From Chrysoporthe austroafricana (Eukaryota > Ascomycota > Sordariomycetes > Diaporthales > Cryphonectriaceae), in assembly GCA_001051155.2 (NCBI GenBank), contig JYIP02000007.1:622342-686341 (forward strand): a stretch of 64,000 nt of DNA, in the 5' to 3' direction. The number at the start of each line of letters is the position of its first letter. Position 1 is the stretch's first letter. Shown here one piece after another: positions 45,892 to 57,400 of the stretch. The notes below the pieces were generated by a model that worked only from the letters and a program-made list of their open reading frames with translations, was not told the DNA's origin and searched no databases. The translations under genes were made by a program, and so were the position numbers.

Positions 45892-48029
45892 ATGGCCAGC
45901 TTCATGTCGAACGCCTTCGCGCCCGGCGGCAAGGACAACGGCAGCAAGCTCAGCCTGGGCCGCCCCGAGACCCCCGTCAGGAACACTTTCGTCGAGCCCG
46001 CCAGCACGCCCGTCGGCAGCCCCAGCAAGAGGTCCTTCCCGCCCGGTGCCCACGAGCTTCCCCAGGCTCACGAGACCCACCCCAAGCTGGGCGCCAACGT
46101 CTTCGACACCCCCATCAGGCTAGGCCGCCCTCAGTCCGTCGTCCAGGGCCTGTCGCCCGGCAAGGGCAACAGCTTCCAGCCGCCTGACGCCGACGTCACG
46201 AACGCCACCCTGCTGGTCGACGACAGCGTGCTGCAGAAGGACAGCCCCTCCACCCCGCTGAAGCACCAGGGCCAGGAGAACACGCCGCCCACCACCTCCA
46301 AGACCGTGCCTACGCTCTCCGCCCTGCCCAGCCATGCCGCGCTGTCCAGACAGGATATCTACCAGAGCTCCCGAGCGGCCCCTCCCGCCAAGAAGTTCGA
46401 CACCGCCCGCGGCCTCACGGCGGAGGAGCGCGACCTTTTGCAGAAGCCCAACGTGAGGCGTATGGTCAACGTGACCCAGCTGTGTAAGTCCATCGGCTGC
46501 CCGCGGGGAAAAGCGCGGTGCGGTACGCCAACGCTAACTCTCCACGCGCCCAGACTTCCTCGACTACTACTTCGACCTCCTCACATACGTCGGCAACCGC
46601 CAGAGCCGGCTCAATGCCTTCCAGGCCGAGTTCCCCGCCCCTCCCGAGACCGATGAGGAGTCATATAAGCAGGTGTGGCACAAGTACACCGGCCGCGAGC
46701 GCGCTAATCTTCGCAAGCGGCGTGTGCGACTTCGACAGGGTGACTTCCAGATCCTCACGCAGGTCGGTCAGGGAGGCTATGGCCAGGTGTTCCTAGCCCA
46801 GAAGAAGGACACGAAGGAGGTGTGCGCTCTGAAGGTCATGAGCAAGGCGCTGCTTTTCAAGCTCGACGAGGTCCGCCACGTCCTGACCGAGCGAGACATC
46901 CTGACTACCGCCAAGAGCCAGTGGCTCGTTCGCCTCCTGTACTCGTTCCAAGATGACAAGAATATCTACCTTGCTATGGTAAGTAGCCTCTCGAGTAGGC
47001 GGCGGGAGGAGGGGAATATGTCGGCCCTAGGCGCAGCGTCAGCTGACGATCTGATAGGAGTATGTACCTGGAGGTGACTTCCGTACCCTCCTGAACAACA
47101 CCGGCGTCCTCTCGAACCGACATGCTCGGTTCTACATTGCAGAGATGTTCTGCTCGGTGGACGCTCTCCACCAGCTTGGCTACATCCACCGCGATCTGAA
47201 GCCCGAGAACTTCCTTGTTGACTCGTCTGGCCACGTCAAGCTGACTGATTTTGGTCTGGCGGCCGGCTTCTTGGCGCCAGCAAAGATCGAGTCGATGCGA
47301 GTCCGTCTGGAAAAGGCCTCTGAGACCTCGGTGCCCTTCGGAAAGCCGATGGACCAGCGGACCGTGGCAGAGCGCCGAGACGGGTACCGGTCGATGCGCG
47401 ACAAGGATGCGAATTATGCCAAGTCCATCGTCGGTTCGCCCGACTACATGGCGCCCGAGGTGCTCCGCGGTGAGGAATACGACTACACGGTCGACTACTG
47501 GAGCCTCGGGTGCATGCTGTTCGAGGCCCTGACTGGGTTCCCCCCGTTTGCCGGGGCCACACCCGACGAGACTTGGCGCAACCTGAAGCACTGGAGAGAG
47601 GTGCTGAAGAGGCCGGTATGGGAGGATCCCAACTACTTCCTATCTAACAGAACCTGGACCTTCGTCACCACCTGCATCAACTCGCGTTCGAAGCGCTTCT
47701 CCAACATCAAGGACATCTACGCGCATCAGTACTTCGCGGAGGTGGACTGGGACGCACTGCGCGAGACTAAGGCTCCGTTCGTTCCCGAGTTGGACTCCGA
47801 GACGGATGCGGGCTACTTCGACGACTTCACCAACGAGGCGGACATGGCCAAGTACAAGGAGGTTCACGAGAAGCAGACGGCACTGGAGAAGATGGCCGAG
47901 CGCGACGATGACATGGGCAAGTCGCTGTTCGTCGGGTTCACCTTCCGTCACCGCAAGGCAGACGAAGACACCGGCAGCCCGCGGAGAAAACCTATCACCT
48001 CGGATGGATTGTTCGGCACGATGCTGTAG
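45892..48029 (+). CDS. dbf2: NDR-family Ser/Thr kinase Dbf2/Sid2 (mitotic exit / septation)
   Basis: Three exons, 45892-46483, 46554-46978 and 47058-48029, give 662 residues. The first 190 residues are disordered. The conserved N-terminal regulatory stretch YFLDYYFDLLTYVGNRQSRL begins at 198, where NDR kinases bind their Mob coactivator. Kinase domain: glycine loop GQGGYG (269-274), Lys291 in CALKVMSK, HRDLKPEN (Asp385), DFG (Asp403). A long insert precedes the activation segment SIVGSPDYMAPE (Ser462 is the expected activating site). The C-terminal hydrophobic motif FVGFTFRHR is present. This combination identifies the Dbf2/Sid2/SidB kinase, which with Mob1 drives mitotic exit, septum formation and, in filamentous fungi, septation and conidiation, acting at spindle poles and septa. 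Start ATG 45892 gives MASFMSNAF. Length is normal for the family. No defect is seen. Confidence 0.95.
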
Positions 48030-49801
48030 GGTCAGCAATTGGATGCTGGGCAGCATCGACCCAACGCCGAGCACATGGCCGGCGAGCGGGTGTTGCGGAC
48101 CCCTGTGAGACTTTCACCTGCGAAGGCTTCACCGGTGAGGACTTATGTTGGGCACGCGACCGGCCATGCCAGCCCAACCAAGGCAGGTCGCGACTACGAT
48201 ACATTCAACGAACGAGCTTGACACCCCCCACTGATGAACCAATGGTGGCAATCTGTTCTTCGGGGCCACACACGACTGGGTCTCCTATTTCGTTGTTAGT
48301 ATTGATATTAGCTCATCAGGGCCTGTACAACAAAGTGCGCATTCGGATCGTCAAGGAGTTCGGGCGAGAATTGGTAGCATGAAACAAGGCGGCGTGCCCG
48401 GCTGTTGGAGATGCAGGGAGAACATGGCAGGCAACAATTGGTCGCCAGGGCGCTCAGTTAGGGGATAGTTGAGGACGCGGGTAGGGGCGCGAAGGCACTC
48501 TGGGGAATTCGGTTGTTGTGCTTCTTCGCCTACCGGTCTTTTTTTCCGTCTTGTCCGAGCAAATACGTTGTGGAGGGACCCGTCAGTCGATCAGAGTAAG
48601 AGCCATGAATTTCGAGTATCGCAGCTCTCGTAGTCCCCAATGTTTCGTGTGTCAAATGCTCTGTTCCGAGGTCAAACACACCCCAATGAAGATATGTGAA
48701 TGAATGGGTGTCCAGGTATGTGCCTGGCCTCGTCAGGCCACCAATGACAGCTGACGATCTAATCTAATCAGATCAGATCTGAACCCGACCCACCTCCGAC
48801 GATTAACCTTAAACCAACCTCAAATCCACCTCGGCCCCCTCAGGTGGTTTGCTCTCTCGAGACGGAGATCACGGTGGGAACCGCGATGTGGATAACTAAT
48901 ATGCCATGAAGCCCACCAGCAATGGCGCGCACACCTGCGCGTCCCCTACGCAGCTGCTGACAGAACGGCATCGAATCCCATCCATCCCCGAGCGTCGCTG
49001 ATGGCACGGGCTTAGCGCCTCGGACGTTCCCCAAGCCTCTGTCCTCCCCGAACCGGAGGCTTTGGGCGCCCAGTCTAGGGCTGGGAAGGGGGGTGCCTCG
49101 GTCCCGTCGGTGATCTATCTGACGTCTGCCCCCCTCTTCAACTGAAGATGGTCCCCAGAGGCGATGACACGCCCCGAGGCGCTCGCCTGGTGTCACGTCT
49201 GGCCGCCGCCGAGCGTCGTCACCCCTCAGGCTCAGCGCGCAGTGCCCACCCGTCCTGGCCAGCGCGGGAGGGCATGCGAGCTTACGGAGCGCGTACGATT
49301 ACCTCTACCTGCCTGCTCGCGTCGCACCGAGCTGCGCAGGGGCCGCGCGGCATGGCGTCGACGCCGCCGCCGCGGCGTGTCTGATCCCGCCTTCTCTTGG
49401 CCGGCCATCGTCACCTAATACCTGCTGGTTGGTCGCGGCGCAGACCACCTTCACGCAGATTCCGCCTGTCGGTCCCGGGCAAGGCTTGGGAGGGGGGGGA
49501 GCTGACGAGGCCCCTGTGCGTCTCGGTAGCACAGCGTGAGGGGCTGAGATATGCCGTGCGAGGTTGAGGCTGGTCGTGATATGTGTGCGTGCGTGCGTGT
49601 GGTGTGCTGCTGTGCGTGGGCGGAAGTCTGCGTGCGCCTGTCGTGTTATAAAGGAGGAGGCCTTGTTTCCTTCTGGATCTGGTCAACTCAAGTTATCTTG
49701 AGATCTCGTGACGTATAGAAGTCTTGCGGTTCTCCTATTTCCAAGCATCCGAGGTTCCTAGAGTAAGGACCTTTACTAGACGTCACACCGCATCCACCGA
49801 T
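48030..49801. other. spacer between dbf2 and GPI-protein gene
   Basis: 1.77 kb with the dbf2 3' region and the promoter of the next gene. No gene is supported; frames in the GC-rich part around 49.1-49.5 kb are Arg/Pro-rich shadows on both strands. Confidence 0.6.
49647..49652 (+). promoter_or_regulatory. TATA box candidate for the GPI-protein gene
   Basis: TATAAA within GTTATAAAGG, 150-155 bp before the ATG at 49802. Position and context fit a fungal core promoter with a leader of roughly 100 bases; no transcript data are available. Confidence 0.45.
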
Positions 49802-50669
49802 ATGAAGACCCTTGCCTTCGCAGCCCTCGCCAGCGGCGTTGCCGCACAATGGTATAGAGGAGCGCCCACCTGCGCTGTAAGTACACACACGCACATACAC
49901 ACATAAATATATATATATACATGTACATATATTCATGTATACGACCACCCTCCCCCACTGTCTTCCGTCCCACACGCTGACAAATCGCGTACCCCAGCAC
50001 TCCTGCCTCTCCTCCCTCTACGGGACCACGTCGTCGTCGTCGTCGCCCACAACATCCGCCTGGCCCGCGCCCTCCGCCTTCTGCGCCCCCTCTCCCTTCT
50101 CCTCCGCCGCCTCCTGCCTCTCGTCCGCGTGCGCCGCGACGCCCACCGCCGCCGCGAGCTACAGCAGCATGGCCTCGTCGCTGTGCGCGGCGTGGTCGAG
50201 CTGCTCGGCCGCCGGGTCGTCGTCGGCAGTGGTGTACACCGTCACCCCGCGGCCGGTGACCGCCCCCGCCACCACCACCACCGCCCCGGTCCGGACCGTC
50301 ACGGTCTCGAGCTGCGCCTGGGACGGGGGCCCGTGGGCGGTGGGCGCCGGCGCGGCGTGGGGCGGGTGGGGGGACTGGGGCGCGGGCTGGACGTGGCGCA
50401 CGCACACGGCGACGGTCACCGAGACGGTCACTGCGTCGGACGGGGCCGTCACGGTCAGCACGGCGGTGGCGGCCGTCGCGGAGGCCGTCAGCGGGAGCGT
50501 CACGAGCACGACAACGCTCTCGGGGAGCCAAACGGCTGCGGGCAGCGCCTCGGCGACGACCTCGGGCGGGAGCGCGTCGGCGGCAGCGGCCGGGCGGGCA
50601 CCGGGTCGGGGTGTGGTGGGCGCCGGTGCGGTGCTGGCTGGATTTGTAGGGGTTTTTGGGATGTTGTAG
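49802..50669 (+). CDS. secreted, probably GPI-anchored Ser/Thr/Ala-rich protein with cysteine-containing N-terminus
   Basis: Two exons (49802-49876, 49998-50669) with a 121-bp intron give 248 residues. The start MKTLAFAALASGVAAQW is a clear signal peptide with cleavage near AQ. The mature N-terminus has PTCAHSCLSSLYGTTS, then several more cysteines (AFC, SCLSSAC, SLCAAWSSC). About seven cysteines in 90 residues with the PxCxxxC opening resemble fungal CFEM-like surface proteins, but the spacing is not the classical CFEM pattern. The middle and C-terminus are Ser/Thr/Ala/Val-rich with TVTET- and TSTTT-type runs, a likely O-glycosylated stalk. The last 19 residues are hydrophobic and small (GAGAVLAGFVGVFGML), matching a GPI-attachment signal. 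It probably sits in the cell wall or plasma membrane. It faces the WSC sensor gene downstream. Confidence 0.78.
49881..49940. repeat. CA/TA dinucleotide tract in intron
   Basis: Alternating CA then TA/TACA dinucleotides occupy much of the single intron of the GPI-protein gene, directly after the donor. Likely length-polymorphic. Confidence 0.8.
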
Positions 50670-51456
50670 TGAGGAGGGTGAAGAGGAGGCGGGAGGGTAG
50701 TGTGCGGATGTTCGTCCTGGTCTCGATGAGATGACTGGCACTCTTTAGGTCTTGAATACGACGTGGGGCTGTGTAGGACTTGGCTGAGGTTGTGTATAGG
50801 TCTCGGCAGAAGCAACTGGACTATGAGGGACTCTAGACGGGCGTTGGCAATCTGATGTGATGGTGAACAGGGTGGACTCCCAGGTTTGGGCTGAACGCGT
50901 CAGTTCTTTCGAGTACTCTGGGAGTAAATGATTCTATAGCACAAAACATTCAGAGATACCAACTTCAGGCTCATGCCAAGTAGCTTCGGTGAATCTGATA
51001 GCGGCGAATAGATATTTTGTAAACGATATGGCAGAAAACTTTCGTGTAGTTGTCTGCTGTCATTCTCGTGATACTTCACGATGCTGGGTGGAAGAGCCTG
51101 TCAACAACTTTATCATTGTCTTCAGGATAAAAATTCAGTCTGGACATCAAAAAGTCGACATTCCAGATGGATGAAATGGTCGCGTAAAAATAACAACGCC
51201 AGCATGAGCAAAAAGCTCCGCCCAGGGGCACCTGGTTTATTGCATTGCTGCTGTGGTGCGCCTGGGGGCCGAAAACCGCCTCATAGGCCCTTTGGGGTTG
51301 CCATGGGAGGTTATTGCGAATTCTTCTGGTGACCAGTGTACTGGAATGGGATATATCTAGGCAGGGGAACTTCCGCCACACATGAGCGTACTGTCCCTGA
51401 ATCCCTTTCTTTCCACGGAGACATCCCAGGAATGGGTTTTTTTTATTGTTTTTTTT

Positions 51457-51540
51457 GCTGCCGGGCTCAGACTCGAACAAGCGACCCTCCGGTTCCGCAA
51501 CACGGCCATAACCTGCGCGCTTACCACTGAGGCAGGCAGC
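51457..51540 (-). pseudogene. tRNA-like sequence with A-rich tail (retroposed tRNA / SINE head)
   Basis: Read on the minus strand, 84 nt begin GCTGCC and end GGCAGC, so 6 bp of an acceptor stem can pair. An A-box-like TGCCTCAGTGG (51524-51534) and a B-box-like TGTTCGAGTCT (51469-51479) are in the right order and spacing for an internal Pol III promoter. The D, anticodon and T stems do not fold well. The 3' side is followed at once by an A-rich tail (51437-51456 on the plus strand is nearly all T) instead of a Pol III T-run terminator. This fits a retroposed tRNA or the head of a tRNA-derived SINE rather than a working tRNA gene. Confidence 0.45.
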
Positions 51541-51719
51541 GCGGGTTACAGTCGAGGCGTTGCACACTGGGCTCGCGGCTCGGCCTATAGCTCCAACTCG
51601 CGGTCTCTCACGCAGGCACGTGCAGCCTACTGGCTGCGGCTTTCTCTAGAGACAAGTAACGCGGTTCGAGCCTATCAAAATATGACATGGGCAGCGCAGA
51701 ACCAGATATATCCTCCATC

Positions 51720-51813
51720 AGGAGGGCTCAGTAATTAGTATGACGATGAGGTCGTATGTTGTTGACTGACGTCGCAATGATACTGAGTGAGCCCTCCTTC
51801 GCTAGCGAAGGAG
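51720..51813. repeat. inverted repeats around a 57-bp spacer, plus 20-bp palindrome
   Basis: AGGAGGGCTCA at 51720-51730 is matched by its perfect reverse complement at 51788-51798. The inner parts carry a second, gapped match (CAGTA / TACTG). Overlapping the right arm is a perfect 20-bp palindrome at 51794-51813 made of CTCCTTCGCT and its complement. The arrangement may be a small inverted-repeat element remnant or a cruciform site. Confidence 0.55.
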
Positions 51814-52484
51814 ATATTGGACTATTTGTATGGGACTCACAGCTGGAGTGCCCTGCTCAAGGGAGAAGAGAGCTACCATGAGAGCATCATCCAGCCCTTT
51901 TATGTTGTCGTCAGTGATAATACCACTGAGAAGGTCTGCGCCGGAGGTCAACTCAATATAGATCCGAGTCTATCAGTTTCCTAAGGAACAGGTACACCAA
52001 AACAGGGCCCCAGGGAGTCGTGGGTGTTTTCATAGTGTATGGGATACCTAGATCGTCTCAGCATTTACATACAGCTAATACAACTGAGCCATAAGACTAT
52101 ACGGGCATAGAGTGTAGTTAGTGCCACCATATCACCTACATATCCACTTAATACGTGGGTTTATCAGCCCTGTGCACTGCGCACCGCGCACTTAGGCTGT
52201 CGCTAGTCATAGGATCTATTCTCGGCGAGGATAGAGAAGCCTGGTTCGCTCTGCGTTTCATCTCCGACTTTTGTAAAGTATCTCAGATTGCTCGCATATA
52301 GATCTCTTGTTCCAACAAGCACACAGACATACACACACACTCACAGGTACAAGACCTGAAACGGGCAAGAAAGATGCCCCTTCACAGGCTAGCCAGCACC
52401 CCTCTCCGACACGCTTCCCTAACCGCCCTCTCTCGGAATGTTTCGAACCTTTCTTCATGAACCCTCCGGCGGGAAAGCCCCAGC

Positions 52485-54056
52485 TCACTCATCCTTCCCA
52501 CCACCCCCGCTCCCTCCCGGCGGGAACGGGACCGACAGCCTCCGCCTGTGCCACGCGCGCTCGCCCAGCCCCTGGTTTAGCGCGATGGAGTCCGGCGCCG
52601 CCGGCATCGTGACGGGCCTGCCCTCCCCGTCGCCGAGGGCCACCATCGCCCTCGGCGCCCGCGGCGTGAGCGGGCTGCTCTCCCCGCCGCACCGCTCCGC
52701 CCCCGTCGCGGTCGCGGTCCGCGGGGACGAGGCCGGCGACGACCTGTCCAGGACCACGATGTCGAGGCCCACCAGGCTCGCCCTCCCGGTCTTGCGCACA
52801 GGGACCTCCTCGCTGACCTCGTCCCCCGCTGCTTTCTGTTCCGCGACCGGGGCCGTCTTCCGCCGGGCACGCCACCTCGCGCACGCAAAGACTAGGAACA
52901 TCAGCATCGCGAACCCCGCGATGCTCCCCACTGCGATCCCCGCTCTGACCGATGACTTCGACGTGCCGCTGCTGCTGATGCTGCTGCTGATGCTGCTGCT
53001 GCTGCTCTCGTTGCTGCTCCCGTTGCTGCTGCTGGTGCTGTTGCCGGTGCTGCTGCTGCCGGTGCTGCTACCGTTCCTGCTGCTGCTAGTGGTGGTGCTG
53101 GTGATAGTGCTAGTGATGGTACTGATGGTGGTGCTGGTGGTGATGCTGGTGATGGCGGTGGCGGTGGCGCTGCTACTGCTGGTGACGCTGCTGCTGTCAC
53201 TGCCGCTGCCGCTGCCGCTGCTGTCGCCGCCGGCGGTCATCCCGCTGGGTAAAGGCCCGCTGTCGACCTTCGGGTCCGCCGCGGCACCGCTGGCCGGGCC
53301 GGGCGCGACCTTGTAGACGGCCATGAGGGCCCTGCCGCCGCAGGCCTCGGTGCTGTCGCCCGCGCACGGGACGGTGCAGTCGCCAGCCGGGGCGGCGGGC
53401 CCGGTCGCGTTGAGGGTTGTGCCGCAGTAGCAGGACCTGGAGGCGCCGTGCGAGACTCGGTCAGTAAACGGGCTGATGGAGAGGATGTCTCGTGTGTGTG
53501 AGGGTCTATCTGTCTATAGTGTTGGTGAAGGGGGGGGAAGGTGGTTGCGAACATACTCGCCATCCGAGACGCCAGCGTAAGGGAACGTCGTCGTCGTCGA
53601 TCCATTGGGGGGAGTCCCGGCTGCCGCCGAGGCACACATCCCCAGACACAGCGAGAGGGACATGTTGCCCCCCGCCGCCGCCGCCTCGGTGTAGCCCGCG
53701 CCCAGCAGCAGCCCGATCGGCGCCTCCGCCCCGCCCTGCCCGAAGCACCCCTCGAAGGCGTACACCTCGCCGGCCGCGCCCGTCACGCAGGGCGCGGGGA
53801 CGACGGCGGTCGCCGCAGTAGCAACAGCAACAGCAGCAGCCGCCGTTTTGGCGCTGGTATGGGTGGCGGTGATGGTGACGGTACGGGTCGACCAGACGGT
53901 GATTGTAAGGGTGCCCTCGGGCGTCACGGCGCCGCCGGTGTCAGAGGGCGCAGCCTGCGTGCGGCCGAGGAGCAGCGCTGCGGCCGCCGCCAGCGTGAGG
54001 AGGCCGCGCCTCCGCGTCGTCGTCCTCGTCGTGCCTTGTGTGTCGTCGAGCAGCAT
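52485..54056 (-). CDS. WSC-domain cell-wall sensor-like protein
   Basis: Two exons (53557-54056 and 52485-53436, minus) with a 120-bp intron give 483 residues. A basic N-region (RTTTRRRGLL) and a hydrophobic core to about residue 36 form a signal peptide. The WSC domain spans about 100-215: FEGCFGQGG, MSLSLCLGMC, YAGVSDGESCYCG (formed only across the splice), DCTVPCAGDSTEACGG and MAVYKV. This is the usual cysteine pattern. A Ser/Thr-rich stalk of about 120 residues follows, encoded by many AGC/ACC repeats. Then come a transmembrane helix (AGIAVGSIAGFAMLMFLVFACARW) and a cytosolic tail of about 130 residues. This is the architecture of Wsc-type sensors, which detect wall stress and feed the Rho1/cell-wall-integrity MAPK pathway; in filamentous fungi many paralogues have untested roles. 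It is convergent with the GPI-protein gene. Confidence 0.88.
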
Positions 54057-54348
54057 CCTCGCGTGGCGTCTTGCAGAGATGATAGCTTCCTCTCCGTGGG
54101 TTAGGGGCCTTCGTATGGGTGTTCTGAGGTCTGCCCCGTTCGTCCACCGTCAGGGAGCGCGGCAGGAGACGACGACATGTCGACGAGCCTCGAGGGGACA
54201 AAGGACCCCTTTCCCCCTTCCCCCTTCTCAGGCGGCACGAGCAGCCACGGCCGCCCGCCACAAGCCATCTCTTCAAAGAATCATTGTGCTCTCTGCGGAA
54301 GGCTGGGAACTTCGAGACCGAAGAGGCTTGTTCCCGCACGCCAACAAG

Positions 54349-54382
<34 letters not shown>

Positions 54383-54401
54383 GAGGAGGACCAGCACAAG
54401 N

Positions 54402-54435
<34 letters not shown>

Positions 54436-57400
54436 GCGCCCGCCGGAGGCGATGCACTACACCGCCCACCCACGACCCGGGGGAGAAGGAAAATAGAGCA
54501 GACAAAGAGAGATACACAAGAGGGGAGCAGGGCTGCTCCGCCCTTTTTACCTCATCGCGCCAGGAAGCCCTCCCGAGAAGCTGAAATTCGTCATCTGTCT
54601 TGGTGATAACGACATTGCCAGGCGGTCGCTCGCGAGATAACGACAGCCGCGACGATGGCAGCGGCAGCTGCTGCCAGTGGGGACAGGCCGGCCTGGGGAG
54701 GCCCGGCAGCACCGCCCGCTCCTAGAAAGACAGGAGGAGGGAGAGAGAGGGAAAGCCGCGGAGATCTCTTCCTTTTTTTCGACGGCGGGCTGCCGGCGCT
54801 CTTTTTATCGGCCGCCGCCAGGCTGGTCTCACCCAGCCAGCCCGGCCGGGCGGGCCCAATCACCCCCCGCCTCGCTCGAAACAACAACGCACACACGCGC
54901 ACACAGCCTTATCACGCCTCCTGCATGTCTCGTCTGACAGCTGTCAGGAAGGAAAAAGAACCTGTCCTACCGGGATGACGAGACTGTCTGGTGGCCGGCG
55001 AGGTGTGGGGCTCGGCGACGGGGGGAAGGAGGGACAGAGATAAGAGGACAAAGAATGTCTCGGGTCTCTCTCTCTCTCTCTCCACCCTCTGGCTACAAGC
55101 CTTCTGGAAGCCGGGCTGGGAGGGATCACACGGACGCGGTGCCAGATACCGTGCCGCTGGGCCGGAATCCGGGGTCCGATGGGACGAGAGGCCAGCACCG
55201 CACGGCTGGCCCCCAGCGGAGTGAGTGGGTAAGCCGCGTCTGGGGAACGATATCAGCCCGAGCCTCACATCAGGGACCTGCTGCACGGACGACGACGGGG
55301 AGGGACCGCGGGTACTGGCTGGAGAGAGATACCCTTTCGTCCTCAAAGGAGAAGGTGTCTCAGCCCGGGCTTTTGTTATCAATTTACACAGCATCTGGAT
55401 AGTGATACCCGGGACAGCTTGAGATTGGGCGAGCGTTGCCGCAGCATCGTCTTCCGCCCCGAGGAAAAAGAGAAGCTGGTCGCGTGCTGCTCGGGGGGCC
55501 CTGACAGCAGAGAGGCTCTGCTTGCCCGGGTCCCCGCCCTGATATCATCCTGGGCTTTCCACGCGGAGGCAGTCCATTGGGAGATAGGGACGGCGCCTCG
55601 TATCAGCTGCTATCTCCTCTTAATCTTCAGCCCCTAGGCGCAAGGGAAAACGTTGCTGCTGTTATCAAGATTGTGCAAATTGGGCCGTTCTTGCAGGAGA
55701 GAGGGCGAGGGGAGAGAGGCTGAGAGGGCAGGAAACAGATCACCTGCCAGATCAGCATTCGGTTTTCTACTGGTCTGCCAGTGGAGTCGGCTGGGAGGCT
55801 GTCGTGCTTCCCCAGAGATAAGGAAATCCTGGAGTCGAATTGGCTGGGGTGACAATGTACGCTGGCTTCTGCCCATGCATATAAATCCAGCGCGCTCCTC
55901 CCCCGTTACACCAGGCCCTCGACTGACACCCCCCCCTTCGCCGCTGGCACGCCGGGAAACCCAGAGCACCCTGCCAAGGCATGCGACACCGAGCCCCCAG
56001 AGCAGGCAGTGCGACACATTACGACGAGCTCGACGGCACCGATACGCGCAACACGATGGTGGGAGGTCGGCGGCGGGCCTGGATACCTTCCCGGCCTGCA
56101 TATCACCCGGCGGACGTATGACTGAAAGGGTCGACGGTAGCGCTATGACGACCGACGACGACGACGACAACGACGACGGCATACGCCTGCCTACCCACCA
56201 CGCCCACATATGACGGCACCGGTCACGAAGACGCTCATTTTGGCCCCGCCTCCCTCCCCTCCCCATCGGCTCACATTGCTCCCTGGTGACGCCACAGGCA
56301 CACGACAGCTTGCTGAAACCGAGGACGGGGAAAGCCCCCCGGGGGGGGGACGACGTCGATCAGAGGCGAAGCGACGAAAGAGCAAGGAACCAAAAGAGGG
56401 CTGGGCGGGCGGGGCGATCGATGTCCCGCGGCGGACCATCGTTGCCATCAGCAGCAAACAGGCCCGCGCCGGCGCGCGGCCCAAGGTTGAACCAACCCAC
56501 ACAACAGCTCTCGACTAGCAAGCAGGTTTCCCCATCCAGCCCTCCCTTGATTTCACCGAGGCGCCACCCGGGGGGGGGGGCCAAGGGCAATTTACTACCT
56601 AGCAAGGCCTCTCTCTCTCTCTTTTTCTGGTAATTATTTATTTTGCCTTTCCGTCCACGCGGAGGGTCGGGCGCTCGCCCCCCCGGGCGGCGGGCTCGAA
56701 AGGGGCATAGAGGGGGGCAGCCTACCCGCGGCGCGGCGCTTTAAACCCCCACGCGGACGGACGACATTGATTGGGCTTCCGTACCCACCAGCGCCCGCCC
56801 CCCTTCCCACGATCACCAGTCTGACTGCGGCCGTCTGCTTTGTCTTGGGTCGTGTCTCGTGTGGGCTGGTCTCGTGAAAGCGGGACGTGGGGAGGCCCCG
56901 GGCCAGGGAACAATAGAATGAATGAATGCCTTGGTACTGCGTAAGCCGTCGACTGACGCCTAGGTCTGTGCGTTTTCTACCTTCCTCTCCGGAAAAAAAG
57001 GGAAAGAAAAAAAAAAAAAAAAAAACAAGATAGGAAAAGGAAGGAGGGGGTTGGCTGGTGAGGAGGGCAGGAAAGCTTATTGCTGAGCGCTTCTGAAGCC
57101 GTGTCTTTCTCCCTCCGAGAGAGGCTCGTCCTGCTCTGCTCTTCGGCCGGATAAACCGCGGCCACACCACCAAGAGCCGCCCGTCGGGCTACCGCTTTTA
57201 GGTGTGTGCTGCAGAGGCCGTAGGTTTTCGGTTGGGTGGGCACAGGGTTGGTCTCGAATCCCGACCGCCCCAAGCCCTTCTCAGCATCGGCGGGCGCGCA
57301 AGGTGTATCATCAAACACAGCAAGTTCCGGCGAATGTTGAACCGAAGGAGCCCCAGGTTGCCAGGACGGCAGCGCGCCTCCCCCCTTCCCCCTCCCCCAG

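Larger units (their letters stand above)
50670..52484. other. AT-richer spacer with repeat relics
   Basis: 1.8 kb between the two convergent surface-protein genes. From about 50.9 to 52.3 kb the composition is clearly less GC-rich than the flanks. It contains a tRNA-like relic with an A-rich tail, inverted repeats and a 20-bp palindrome (listed). A short plus-strand frame (51787-51984), without an ATG start, reads EILDYLYGTHSWSALL and may be a fragment of an element-borne gene; unassigned. Confidence 0.55.

Noticed and set aside
51661..51675. GGTTCGAGCCT, a second B-box-like word
   Set aside because: No A-box at proper spacing and the flanking bases cannot form a T stem; not a tRNA gene.
57241..57262. 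GGTCTCGAATCCCGACC, resembling a tRNA T arm
   Set aside because: No A-box or acceptor stem around it on either strand.
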